From Microcebus murinus (lineage: Eukaryota > Chordata > Mammalia > Primates > Cheirogaleidae), in the NCBI RefSeq assembly GCF_040939455.1, contig NC_134107.1, positions 17,981,537 to 18,045,536 on the forward strand: 64,000 bases of DNA, written 5' to 3'. The first letter of the stretch is position 1. The number at the start of each line of letters is the position of its first letter. Shown here in pieces: positions 12,990 to 24,568 of the stretch. A program made the translations under genes and the position numbers. The notes below the pieces were generated by a model. The model worked only from the letters and a program-made list of their open reading frames with translations, was not told where the DNA came from and searched no databases.

Positions 12990-13170
12990 AGGTGATTCAT
13001 GCACACTATCTCATTTAATTCCTTCATCGACTCTATAAGTTAGGTGCTACTTTTGACCCATCCTACAGATGAGGAAGATAAGGCACAGACTGGCGTGAAT
13101 TGCACAAGACCCCTCAGCCCACAAGAGATGGAGGCCGGCGTGTAATGCAGGCGGTCAGATGGCAGATCCT
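12990..13170 (-). repeat. MIR fossil SINE
   Basis: Minus-strand MIR signature: CACTATCTCATTTAATTCC, TATAAGTTAGGTGCTA, CTACAGATGAGGAAGATAAG. Confidence 0.65.
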
Positions 13171-14254
13171 GGGTGCTTCACCTTCAGTTGATCAATTATG
13201 TGTCATTCTGTTGCCGACAGAGAAACTCACTGTGAATGTCATTTGTTGTCATAATAATCACTTCTAAAAGTCCCCAAAACATTTCTATTTGCAGCAGAAC
13301 TTTCTAAACTGGTACCTGGAGCACATGGAAGGGAACTCTGTAGCCTATTCTGTCCACTCCTTTTCCTGCTACTTTTGACAAACCAGAACTACGTGACTTG
13401 ACTTCTGTCTCTTCTTTCCAGGTCCATTTTTCCTTTGCCCCTTGACTTGGTATTTTATGTAATTTAGTTGACTAGTTCATAGAATCATTTGATTTGAGAA
13501 ACCCTGATTTAAATCAAAGTTTATGAAAGCTCTCTAAAAAATACTACATGTGAGTCAGTATTATATGCAAAAGGACATTTTACATGATCTATTATTTTTT
13601 CCTGACCTGCAACTATTTGTTTTTTTAATGTCTTCTTGAGCAAGATTCTCCACTCCCTCAGGAATCAATCTGTTTCCTTTATTGCAACTTTCCTTGGACT
13701 GTACGCTCTATGTGAGAATCAAGAATGTTTGTTATCTTTACCGGCGTATGCTGAGAATCTGGTACATACTAGAATATAAAAAAGGTAATTTTGAAAAGCA
13801 GAAGAAACAAAAAAAAAATAATAAAAGGAAGGAAAAGAATGAAAAAATGAGTGGATGAATAATTGAAAGCTGCTTCTTGCTATTTTAACTCTGCCTACTT
13901 AAGGTTTCTTCATTACCCCATGTATCTCTGCATTGCTTCTCTTAAGTTCTTAAACTGCTCAGAGTAGAAGTCAGTTAACCAAACATATACAGGATTGCCT
14001 GTGTGTAAACTAGGGGCAAACAGGCACAAGAAGGGTCCTAGGAAACTCTCAATAACTAGATTACTAACTTTAACTTATCTTGATACTTTTTATTATTATT
14101 ATTTCCCTGAAATATTTCTTTTTAGAGAAATGAATCCAGATAAATGAAGCATCACTGTATGTTATTAGGACTATTAATAATAGACACTATTTCTGGATTA
14201 TCCCTTATGTGTAGAAATTGTCTTAAATTCTTTGTTTCTTTGTATACATTCTTT

Positions 14255-14548
14255 TTTTTGTTTGTTTGTTTTGGAGAGAGTCTCACTCTGTTGCCCAGGC
14301 TAGAGGGCAGTGGTGCGATCACAGTTCACTGCAATCTCCAACTCCCAGGCTCAAGTGATCATACTGGTTCAGCCCCCTGAGTTCCTACAACAAAAGATGT
14401 GTGTCAGCAAGCCCTGCTAATTTTTTTAAATTCTTTGCAAGACCTCCCTATCTTGCCCAGGATTGTCTTGAAATCCTGGCCTCAAGCAATCCTCCTGCCT
14501 CAGCCTCCCAATGTGCTGGGATTACACATGTGAGTCACCATGCCCCAC
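14255..14548 (-). mobile_element. Alu, dimeric, old (J-like)
   Basis: Minus-strand Alu: T-rich tail, GAGTCTCACTCTGTTGCCC, right and left monomers with the middle A-rich linker, ending CTGGGATTACACATGTGAG. Many substitutions, including loss of several CpG sites, suggest an early primate copy. Confidence 0.85.
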
Positions 14549-14589
14549 CTGCATTTTTTCTTTTAACCTTTAAAACTCCTCACAAAATT

Positions 14590-14680
14590 GGTTCTTTGAT
14601 TATTCTCATTTTACACATAACAAAACCATCCCAGATCACACAGGGTGGAAGTGGTGAAGCTGAGAGAATTAGTAATTACT
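14590..14680 (-). repeat. MIR fossil fragment
   Basis: CTCATTTTACACATAACAAAAC followed by CAGATCACACAGGGTGGAAG matches the minus-strand MIR core. Confidence 0.45.
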
Positions 14681-14699
14681 GTTCCTCGTGACTACTTTT

Positions 14700-15262
14700 A
14701 TTGTTGGTGTGTGCAGTCTTTGTTCTTTTGGGTGTCAGGGTGTCTAAGCACTAGAAGGTTGCCCCAGGGTGATAACAGAAGCACAAGCTGCTGTTCCTGC
14801 CAGTACTTAGAGATTGGTCCGGTGTCACATGAAGCAATGACCTTCATTGCTATTTACTTGACTGCTGCATCATGCTGCTTTGTTGTTGTGTGTAGAACAA
14901 AATAAGAATTGAATATTTTTGAAGTAGGTGAGATATGAATAAGGCTTTGAAGAATGAATAGGGTTTGAAATGATTATGAATGGGCAAAAGAGCATTCCTT
15001 TTTAGAAGAATCAAAAGTATCTGTTTAACTCTGGTCAGTATTTGAATTTAATAGTCTTATCTCATGAGAATATTGTCTCCTAATCAGGAGAAAAAAAATT
15101 CCATTTGTAGTGTAGATCAGCTACTTGAGACACAATCTCAGACCAAGATTTCTCCATATTTTCTTATGTCTTGGATTTCCAAAACTCTGACATAATAATA
15201 GGGCATTTGATTTTGTCTTCAAGTGAGTGAATAGTTATATGAGAGGAAGGTGACCTGAAGAA
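14700..15262. other. Upstream region of plus-strand OR
   Basis: Should hold the non-coding leader exon or promoter of the receptor at 15263. A possible acceptor, TTTTGTCTTCAAG, ends near 15223. No promoter element can be named with confidence. Confidence 0.3.
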
Positions 15263-16198
15263 ATGGATTCCATAAAAACGAACTTCACTGTGACTGAATT
15301 TGTTTTCCTGGGTCTCTCATCTCAGCCAAAGATGCAGCTTATTCTTTTTGTTATGTTCTTGCTCTTTTATTTATTAACAGTATCTGGGAATATTATCATC
15401 ATTACTATTATCCAGATAGAACCTCGTCTCCAAACCCCCATGTACTTCTTCCTCACTAATTTGTCCTTCCTGGACATTTGCTACACGTCCACCAATGTCC
15501 CACAAATGCTGTCCAACATGGTGGGGAAAAAGAATACCATCCCATTCTCTGGCTGTGCTACTCAGATGTACTTCTCCCTCTCCTTTGGAATGATTGAGTG
15601 TGTTCTTCTCGGTGTCATGGCTTATGACAGATATGTGGCCATTTGTCATCCTCTTCATTACACTGTCATTATGGATCGTAACACCTGTGTCCAACTAGCA
15701 CTCATTTCCTGGTCCAGTAGTTTCCTGAGTTCCATGGTTATCAATGTCCTCACCTTGAGTTTGCCCTACTGTGGGCCCAATACCCTGAATCACTTTTTCT
15801 GTGAGGTGCCTTCTGTCCTGAGGCTGGCTTGCACAGATACCTCACTCATTGAACTCGTTGTTTTTATCTTCAGCATCATCATCGTCTTCATCCCTTTCCT
15901 ACTCATTGTTGTTTCATATGCTCGGATCCTTCAGTCTGTTCTCAGGATGCGGTCTGCTTCTGGCAGGTACAAGGCACTATCCACCTGTGCCTCCCACTTG
16001 ACAGTGGTAGCATTATTTTATGGGACTGCCATCTTCATGTACATGAGACCTCAGTCGAAGTCCTCCCGGGCTGGAGGCAAGATCATTGCAGTGTTCTACA
16101 CAGTGGTCACACCCATGCTCAACCCCTTGATTTACAGCCTAAGGAACCAGGATGTGAAAGGAGCTTTAAGAAGAGCTATCACGAAACAGAGGACATGA
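15263..16198 (+). CDS. Olfactory receptor, family 2-like (possible OR2AH1 ortholog)
   Basis: Odorant-binding class A GPCR; 311 residues and uninterrupted. Features in order: glycosylation site NFT at 7-9, GN of TM1 at 42-43, LQTPMYFFLTNLSFLDICY at 56-74, cysteine 98 for the loop disulfide, MAYDRYVAICHPLHY at 119-133, the KALSTCASHL start of TM6, and [21 protein letters not shown] near the end. The ATG at 15263 aligns with the standard OR N-terminus. The RPQSKSSRAGGKIIAVFYTVVTP type third loop and the NVPQML motif in TM2 fit families 2/13 better than 5, 8 or 9. Its place between OR9G1 and OR5AR1 is where, from memory, human carries the pseudogene OR2AH1P; that identity is inferred from position and family only. 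It is transcribed opposite to both neighbours. Confidence 0.88.
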   Translation: MDSIKTNFTVTEFVFLGLSSQPKMQLILFVMFLLFYLLTVSGNIIIITIIQIEPRLQTPMYFFLTNLSFLDICYTSTNVPQMLSNMVGKKNTIPFSGCATQMYFSLSFGMIECVLLGVMAYDRYVAICHPLHYTVIMDRNTCVQLALISWSSSFLSSMVINVLTLSLPYCGPNTLNHFFCEVPSVLRLACTDTSLIELVVFIFSIIIVFIPFLLIVVSYARILQSVLRMRSASGRYKALSTCASHLTVVALFYGTAIFMYMRPQSKSSRAGGKIIAVFYTVVTPMLNPLIYSLRNQDVKGALRRAITKQRT

Positions 16199-16402
16199 GA
16201 GCTATTAATGGGATACTAACCTTCGCTGTTAATTACCTTATGAATATGAAGTGGGAGAGTAAAAACAAATGGCTTTGGCACTCAATACCTGTCCTGCCAC
16301 TCATAAAAGTGACATAAATCCAGAGGCAACCTGAACACAAAAAGTTATATCTTCCAGGGTCACAAGCAGAGCTATAATGTGTAAAAACAACTCCCTTCAT
16401 TG

Positions 16403-16650
16403 AATGGCGACTATTTTTTTTTTATTTCCAGATATTCCAAGGGTACAAATTTTAGGTTATGTATATTTCCCTTGCCTCACCTGAGTCAGAGCTTCAAGTG
16501 TGTCCATCCCCCCGACGGTGCACACTGCACCCATTAGGTGTGTATAGACCCATTCCCTCCTCCCCCCTCCCATCTGCCTGACACCCAATGTATGTCATTA
16601 CTCTATGTGCACTTAAATGTTAATCAGTTAATAAAATGGCTACTATTTTG
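16403..16650 (-). mobile_element. 5'-truncated L1 with target-site duplication
   Basis: About 220 bases of strepsirrhine L1 3' UTR (GAGTCAGAGCTTCAAGTGTG, minus strand). Flanked by AATGGCGACTATTTT at 16403-16417 and AATGGCTACTATTTT at 16636-16650, a 15-bp target-site duplication with one mismatch. Lies about 200 bases after the OR stop codon, so it could sit in that gene's 3' UTR. Confidence 0.9.
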
Positions 16651-16828
16651 TTACTCACTGAAAAAAAAAAACTTATTTCTTTAAAATCACAGGCTAACAA
16701 AAATTTTAAAAAATAAATAAAATCACAGGTATCTGAAATACATTGTTTGAAATTATATCAGTAAGATAAAAGATAGTTCTTCTACCAATATTTATTTATT
16801 TACTTTTCTTTCCTTATATCTTTATTCT

Positions 16829-16988
16829 ATAAACTATTTTCTTTTTTTTTATTTCAGAATGTTATGGGGGTACAAATGTTTAGGTTACATATGTTGCTTT
16901 TTCCCCGCCTGAGTCAGAGCTTTAAGTGTGTCCATCCCCCAGACAGTGCCCACCGCACCCATTAGATGTGAATATAATGAAACTATAT
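16829..16988 (-). mobile_element. Short 5'-truncated L1
   Basis: Minus-strand L1 3' end from the T-run near 16842 to about 16971. Imperfect flanking repeats AAACTATTTTC (left) and AAACTATATTTAG (right) look like a decayed target-site duplication. Confidence 0.75.
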
Positions 16989-17946
16989 TTAGAATGGGAA
17001 GAAGACAATTGTAATTTCAAGCTTCTAATTTAGCTATTAATGTGGGAAGTCATTTCTATGGGCCTTCTTTTAAAAATGAAATGGTTGTCAGATTATATAA
17101 TCTCTAAGTATCTTTCTATGATGTGTCTATCAACATCATCACCATATCTATTATCTCTGAAAATAGGTTTACTATAAACTTGGCAAAATTTATTCTGAAA
17201 TGGGTTTTTAATTTTCATTTTTTGGACATAACTTGTTTATTTTAATAATGATAATGCAGTGATGAAAGGTTTTAATATCATGACTATTGGTATAGAGGGT
17301 ATAATAACCATTACTATCATACACCATGTTACCATTTTTCCTAATCTATATCTTTCCTCTTGAAACATGAAAACATCATTTAATACCACAATTATAAAGT
17401 ATAAGGATTATAAAATGGTGAAAGGGAAATATTAATAATTAATACTAATTGTGCCTCATTGATATCACTCTTTCAACATAACCTGAAATCTGAAATGCTT
17501 CTTTGGATGTCATGTCCTATTTTGCCTCTTTTCTTCTACCTATTCATGTTATGGTGACTTCTCTAGCTCACTTGGCCTTGCAAAGATTTAACTCACCATA
17601 GTCATAGACAAATGTAGCTCTTTCAATGGGTGCTTCATAACATAATTTTGTATAAATCCTGATTAATGAATCTAATCCAATCACCAGGCTAAAGATAGCC
17701 ACAAATCTAGTCCTTTATAGAAGTTCCCCAAACTTTTTCCCCAAATCTCATCATGTATGCCACTTTTTATAGTGCTATACACAACTCTAGAAAATACTGG
17801 AGTAGAAATCAGCAGAAACTAGCTCCAGTTTCAGCTCTACATGCAGAAGCTAAGAGCACATCTGCATGCCATTTAAACTTTCATGACTCCAGTTTCATAA
17901 GGTGAAGAAATAGGTTACTAATACTCCCCTATGAATCTTAAAGAAC

Positions 17947-18034
17947 TCATATATATATACATATATAAAACTCATATATATATGTATATATATATATATA
18001 TAAAAGTTCTAATATATATATATATATATATATA
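17947..18034. repeat. (TA)n tract
   Basis: Three blocks of TA repeats separated by ACATATATAAAACTC and AAAAGTTCTAA. Self-complementary and likely unstable in length. Confidence 0.95.
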
Positions 18035-18444
18035 GTAGATTTCCTGAGACCTGAAATAAGATTTAAGTTTCAGTAGTTGTTCTCCAGCCCAATAAGGTAT
18101 GGTCATTCATTTGTTCAATGAACATTTGTTGCTCACTTCATACATTCCAATACTTGAGGATAAAAAAATGAGCCTTTCTTAAAGTCTCACAGTCTACCAA
18201 GAGAGTCATCATATTAAGGTATATATGTTTTAGTGTTATAGTAGAATTGCATAGACAGTACTTCTCTAGAACATTGGAGATCAACCACTTATTAAACCTA
18301 GACTTGTTTCAATACACTACATCAGCTTTTCATATAGTTTAACATCTGAACAAGAGAGTTTTTGTGAGTGAAGTGTAGCACTACTGATACCTCCTTCAGG
18401 ACAATAGTCAAAAACCAAAACTGCTTTGAGCAAGAGGGACAACT

Positions 18445-18545
18445 GGCTACAATAACATTATTTTCTTTAGTCCTCATAGAAACCCCATTCTGTAGGTGTC
18501 ATTGGCACCATTTTGCAGATGAGAAAACACTGGAGGGTGTTTCTA
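18445..18545 (-). repeat. MIR fossil fragment
   Basis: CTTTAGTCCTCATAGAAACCC then CATTTTGCAGATGAGAAAAC, the minus-strand MIR core. Confidence 0.6.
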
Positions 18546-20499
18546 AAAATGATTTATAAAAGCATTGATTCTATAAATTGATTGATTTGTGACATGAAAC
18601 AGAAGTAGGCATGTTCCAGGTGGGTCTGTGGATTTTGGAGCAAAAGGATTAGCATAAGCAAAAGTATACACAGGGGGAAATGCATGGTATACTTAGATCG
18701 CTGTGACTTGAACTTCTAGGAGGTGAGATATGGAAGGGAATGGCTGAGGATGAAGCTGAAAATGTGGAATTTCCTATTTCACCTGTGGCTGCCATTCATG
18801 GTGTTGCTTCATCATGGGCTCTGGTCTAGTCTCCTAAAGTCAGGTCTGGTGAAGAAGCTTGCTGTCCTCATTAACACTTCATTTAACAGAGTTAAACACG
18901 CAGGTACCAACATGGCTGCTTCCACAGTCCCCCTTGTGGCTGCACAGTTTTGTAGTGCATGTAGATGTTTAAAGCAGTGCAGCCAAAAACATTTCTTATT
19001 ACTTGTTTCTTCACACAAATATCCTTTAAGTGTCTATTATGAGCTTATTATTATGATGGGAAAAACCCAGATGCATCTTATACAGTGCCTTGCTTCAAAA
19101 CATTTACACATGATTACAATACTCACACACAATCATGAGTTACAAATTGAGGGATTTTGCTATTCAGAAGAGAGTGTTTTCTACCAGCCTAGTAGATTGG
19201 AGAAAGAGGAATTTCTGAGGAATGGTATGTAAGCTGGTCTTTAAAGGAAGAGTTTGGACTTCCTGAGTCATGAAGTTGAGACTGTCAAAGGAGAATGAAG
19301 TAGAGGATGTGGAAGTAGTGGATGAGGAAAAGCAGAATAATACCAAACAGATGGTTTAGAAAGAAGTTCTGAAATACAAAGAAAAGGACTTTGGCAATTT
19401 TGTATTTCTAAATTTAGGCGACAGGGCTATTTATGAGATCCTTTGGGAAACTGAGACCCTAATAATTTCAGGTATCCTCTCCAACATAGAGATTGAAGGC
19501 AGGGACTTCAGGCTAAATTCTTCCCTTGGCGTAAAACCAGACATGGGGCTAAATGTAAGAGTTTTATTCAAGCCCCATTAAGAAAAGCACACCATCTGTG
19601 CCTGTAAACCTGATTCAAGTAGCCAGAGCCTACTCAGATTTATAATACCAGCCTAATGATTATGTTGCTGTACTTGTTTCTTGAAGTTTGCTCTGCTAAT
19701 GGATACGTGATAGAAATATCTGTTCCCCAAGTGATAATCTCCCACATACTTATATTGATGCCAGATCAGTGGGCTACATTTCAGCTTCATCACTAAACCC
19801 TCCTACTGGGTACTCAGCCCTAATGGCCCATGGACATGCCCCACTGTTTCCAGCCCCTTTGCCTATATTTACTGTTTTCTCCCTCTCGTACTCCCTACCT
19901 CATTTTGCTTCTTTCTTTAGATTCTGGTCCATGATTTAAAGACAACTCAATGCCCCCTTCTCCATAATGCCTACCCTTGTCTCCCAAGAGGATGTGCTAT
20001 CTTTCTAGGATCAGTTACCAAAGCACTTTGCAATCTTCCTTTTTTTCTTTTTTCTTTCTGTCTTTTTTTTTCTTTTTTGGTGTTATTTTTTCCTGTAATA
20101 CAGAGTATTTGCATTCCTCTTATCTCCCTATAGGTGTAAACTCCAGGCGGTCAGGTATATATATCTTATATTGTCCACCAGGTCTTAAGTACAGATCGTT
20201 TAGAAACTTCTCACCTGAAGTCATAAAGCTGGAGAGTAGAGAAAGCAGAATTCAATCTCAGTTTTATCTCACTCTGACATCTCTGCTCTTAACCATTTCT
20301 GCATCAGTTTTTGCCAGAGCCCCTGGTACAGGGATTATCAACTCTTTGCTGATTTTAGGAAACAAATTCATATGATTATGCAGCCTGTTATAGAGACTAT
20401 GATTGGCATGTTTACCATTGTTTGATTTTATTACTGGAAAAGATTTTTAATATGTGAAAGAGAAGTCAGGACTTTTCAAACATAATGAATTTATTTGTC

Positions 20500-20640
20500 T
20501 CTTATTTGGGCACACTAAGAGGATAGATAAGGCATAAAAATAGTCCTCATTTTATTGATGAATAGACTAAAGTTCAGAGACCTTACAGGATTTATTTAAG
20601 ACAATAATTGGTGGAACTGGGACTAAGACCAAGATAATCG
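20500..20640 (-). repeat. MIR fossil fragment
   Basis: CATTTTATTGATGAATAGAC, AAGTTCAGAGACCTTACAG and GGTGGAACTGGGACTAAGAC follow the minus-strand MIR order. Confidence 0.55.
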
Positions 20641-20789
20641 AAATTTTATCCATTTTTATCTTGTCATTTTTAGGTTTATCTCAATACTTCTAACAATTAC
20701 GTGGAAAATAAAACACTTAGTTCCTTTATGATGTTATATCACATTGATGGCATAATTATATATAGTTAAGATATAACTGAAGGAAAAAT

Positions 20790-20965
20790 AGAAGGAATTA
20801 ATGTTTATTAAATATTTTATGTGACAGATTTACAGAGATTACAGCATACCCTTTGAAAAATGCTAAAAGGTGAGCATTATTATTCACATTGGTAGATGTA
20901 GAAATCAAGGCTTAAAGAGATAAGTAAATTGCCCAAAATCACATAGTTAAAAATTAGCAGAACCT
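20790..20965 (-). repeat. MIR fossil SINE
   Basis: GTTTATTAAATATTTTATGTG, GGTGAGCATTATTATTC, AAATTGCCCAAAATCACATAG in minus-strand MIR order. Confidence 0.6.
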
Positions 20966-21817
20966 ATGTGAGGAATATTTCCTAAGTAGTCCAAGACAGG
21001 AAAGTTTGTCAGAAATTAGTGAGAAGTTCAGCCTTGAATCCATTTTTTTATTCTATTACTTAACTTTGATATGTCTGTTGAGGTATCTGAGATTTAGTTT
21101 TATACTTTTTAAAATGAGGACAATGACTATCTCTAATGATTACTATAAAACCTCTATGAGATTTAAAGTTCTTTTTCTATTGAGTGAATACAAGAAACAA
21201 GAATAAAAGGTAATCCTTTAGCAACAAGGTCACTGATGAGAAATTTAGAAAGGGAATTCAAAGATCTTCCTAATTCTAAGGCAACTGCTTTTTCAATTAT
21301 AACCTACATTAATATTTTAGTTAATGGGATAGGAAAGTCCTATTTCTTTAAAATATCACACAGTATATATGATTTACACATTTTAAGTATAAAGAAAGAT
21401 ACATCTCTAGACTGTTTCTGGACTGCCAAATCTACATGTGTCCATTAGCCATAGGCTGTTCTTTCTGCATATGTGACACCAAGGATGTTTTGGAAATTCA
21501 TGAAATACCTGAGTAAATTTACACCAGATCATTTCCAACTCAGGTGCAAAAGCACCAGTAGGAAGCCTGGTAAATCCCTAAAACTACTAGGTGCCTTTTC
21601 ATGATGAATGAGGCTGCTCTTCTCTTTAGGGCAACCATTGTGTTTCCGAGGCCTTTAACTACATTGCATTGGAGGAAGGGTTGAGATAAAGAGATTAATG
21701 ATTGTAAATATTTAAAACTGATAGTGTGATGAAATTTCAGCACCTCTAAGAAAAAGTTAGCTTTTCCCATATTTCAATCTGCTACCTTTACTTGCTGCTG
21801 CTACCTGGCAGTCTTTT

Positions 21818-23053
21818 TTTTTTTTTTTAAGATTCTTTTTTTATTTCAGCATATTATGGGGGTACAGATTTTAAGGTTTCAATAAACGCCCTTTCTTTCC
21901 CCTCTCCCCCCACAAGTCTGAGTTTCCAGCATGACCATACCCAGATGGTGCACATCTCACTCATTATGTATGTATATACCCACCCCCCTCACCTGCCCAA
22001 TACCCTATTACTGTAGTACCTATGTGTCCACTTAGGTGCTGCTCAGTTAATACCAGTTTGCTGGTGAGTATATGTGGTACTTGTTTCTCCATTCTTGGGA
22101 TACTTCACTTAGTACTATGGGTTCCAGCTCTAACCAGGTTAATACAAAGTGTGCTATATCACCGTTGTTTCTTAGAGCTGAATAGTACTCCATGGTATAC
22201 ATATACCACATTTTATTAATCCATTCTTGGATTGATGGGCACTTGGGCTGTTTCCACAGCCTTGCAATTATGAATTGTGCTGCTATAAACATTCGAGTGC
22301 AGGTGTCTTTTTTGTAGAGTGTCATTGAATCTTTTGGGTAGATGTCCAGTAATGGGATTGCTGGATCAATGGTAGATTCACTTATATCCCTTTAAGGTAT
22401 TTCCATATTGCTTTCCACAGAGGCTGAACTAGTTTGCAGTCCCACCAGCAGTGTAGGAATGTTCTTCTCTCTCCGTATCCACACCAGCATTTATTGTTTG
22501 GGGACTTTTTGATAAAGGCCATTCTCACTGGAGTTAAATGATATCTTATTGTGGTTTTGATTTGCATTTCTCTGATGATTAGAGATGTTGAGCATTTTTT
22601 CATGTTTGTTGGCCATTCTTCTGTCTTCTTTAGAAAAGTTTCTGTTCAAGTCCTTTGCCCACTTTTTAATAGGGTTATTTGATTTTTTCTTGCCGATTTT
22701 CGTGAGTTCTAAGCAGGACCCACACCTTTCACCTTTCACAAAAATCAACTCACGCTGGATAACAGACTTAAACCTAAGGTATGAAACTATTAGAATTCTA
22801 GAGGAAAATGTTGGAAACACTCTCCTAGATATTGCCCTAGGCAAAGAGTTTATGAAGAAGTCCCCAAAGGCAATCACAGCATCAACAAAAATAAATAAAT
22901 GGGACATGATCAAACTAAAAAGCTTCTGCACAGCCAAAGAAACAGCCATGAAAGTAAACAGACAACCTACAGAATGGGAGAAAATGTTTGCATCCTACGC
23001 ATCTGATAAGGGGCTGATAACTAGAATATACTAATAACTTACGAAAATCGGCA
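21818..23053 (-). mobile_element. L1 insertion with 5' inversion (twin priming)
   Basis: From the T-run at 21818 to about 22705 the DNA is the minus-strand L1 3' end: 3' UTR plus the ORF2 C-terminus (decoded pieces such as YYSALRNNGD and [20 protein letters not shown] text). From about 22710 to 23053 it is the next upstream part of ORF2 on the plus strand (decodes [19 protein letters not shown] and similar). The 13-mer TGCCGATTTTCGT at 22692-22704 reappears as its complement at 23041-23053 because both halves include that L1 position. Fairly young; frames are partly open but broken. Confidence 0.9.
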
Positions 23054-23144
23054 TTCCTGTTTTTAATTGAAGATTGGTAGATTTCAGAACATGGAAAGAG
23101 GAATTATATCCTCTTCTCTTGTCAATCATTGATACATCAGGGTT

Positions 23145-23481
23145 AATGAGACTTTGTTCATTTGTTTGTTTGTCTTATTTTGAGACAAAGTCTCCCTCTA
23201 TTGCCTAGAGTGGATTCCAATGGCATCATATAGATTGCTGCAAACTCAAACTCCTGGGCTCACACGATCTTCCTACTTCAGCCTCCTGAGTAGCTAGGAC
23301 TACAGGCAGCAGCATCATGCCCAGTTACTTTTTCTACTTATTTATTTATTAATTTTTTTGTAGAGATAGAGTCTTACTATGTTGCTCAGGCTTGGCTTGG
23401 ACTCCTGGCCTCAAGAAATCCTTCAGCTTCTCAAAGTGCTAGGATTACCGGCGTGAGCCACCATACCCAGCCAATGAGACT
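23145..23481 (-). mobile_element. Alu with target-site duplication
   Basis: Dimeric Alu on the minus strand, from TTTGTTTGTTTGTC through GAGACAAAGTCTCCCTC to CCGGCGTGAGCCACCATACC. Flanked by AATGAGACT at 23145-23153 and 23473-23481. Confidence 0.88.
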
Positions 23482-23484
23482 GTT

Positions 23485-24560
23485 CTTTGGCAAGGGCCTG
23501 GACAAGATGGTGGAAGGTATGGAGACCCATGGCACCTGAGGAAAGGCTAGGGTCTGATTACAATTAGAAGACAGAAAACATATTTAGATGGGAGCAGGTA
23601 AACTAATCTTGCCGATGTTACAATCTTGCTAAAATTAGCCTTATGAGTTGCTCCAAACTATCTTTCTTAGAGTCCCAGAGTTCTGGGGCTTCTCTGAGGG
23701 CTGAAAGGAAGCCAATATATGAATTTGACAAAACTTAGATTGCCCATCCCTTTTTAATGTTAGGCAGAGAAGATCAAATGGATCCAGTAAATATTAGGTA
23801 AAACTAACCTCTTCACTAAACGAAAATCAGAGGACAGGCAAAACGGGTCCCATCAATGCTCACAGAACTAGTTAGCAGCCGAGCCTAAGCCCCCAGCTCT
23901 TCTTCTTGGACTTTGCACAGTTGCCGATTTTGTTATGTGTGGCAATATATTCAGAGAGATGATAGAGCAACTGCAAAACAAATCCCTTATTGTCAACATG
24001 TGTTTTATGTTTACACCCTCCAGAATCTGGCACACACCTAGCACTTGCAATTTTGTACTAAATACATGGATGAGTGGATCTCAAACTGAGTTAAGTCATC
24101 CCCACACCAGCCTCTTTCCCCATATTTTCAACTACATTTTCTCTGACTTCTTTTCAGAGTAGAAACATTTTTAACATTTGAACTTGGCATTCTTCATGAT
24201 GCTGAAAAAAAATTGCTTTAGAGTTATTGGCTATTTCTTTCTCCTATCAATTCCTGCTGAAAATTCTAATCAATATTTAATTTCTAATCAATATGTAAAC
24301 AAACTTTAAGTAAAAAAAACAAAACAAAAAATACTAGTGTATCTTGCTCAGTTCGTCTTTCAAAAATATTAATTGAATTTATATTCTTTGCAGATTGTAG
24401 TGTTGAGGGTTACAGAAAACCCTTCAGAATTTAAGATTCACTCAGCAAGGAGATGGTAGCTTGCATAGTATTTATTTGAAATTTATTTGCATCTTTTATC
24501 TCCTGCCATCATCCTTTTGGAACTATGATTTACTTGTGGCAAAAATGGATTTTCATTTTT
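23485..24560. other. Intergenic, downstream of OR5AR1
   Basis: No gene signal. The part next to 24569 would hold the OR5AR1 3' UTR; no polyadenylation site could be chosen. Confidence 0.35.
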
Positions 24561-24568
24561 TAAAATTA

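Larger units (their letters stand above)
9115..14240. other. Intergenic, no gene seen
   Basis: AT-rich DNA between the OR9G1-like gene and the plus-strand receptor. Contains an AG-rich stretch (9240-9300), MIR fossils and a dinucleotide tract listed separately. No coding frame shows codon structure or a known family. Confidence 0.4.
16990..21810. other. Intergenic, no gene seen
   Basis: AT-rich DNA between two receptors. Ancient repeats and a TA tract are listed separately. A 169-codon frame at 18723-19232 has no recognisable domain and is treated as chance. Confidence 0.4.

Noticed and set aside
18723..19232. 169-codon open frame on the plus strand
   Set aside because: No domain, no family resemblance, no splice or Kozak support; the composition looks like translated non-coding DNA.
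22047..23034. Frames resembling reverse transcriptase C-terminus
   Set aside because: They are parts of a broken, inverted L1 and not a gene of the host.
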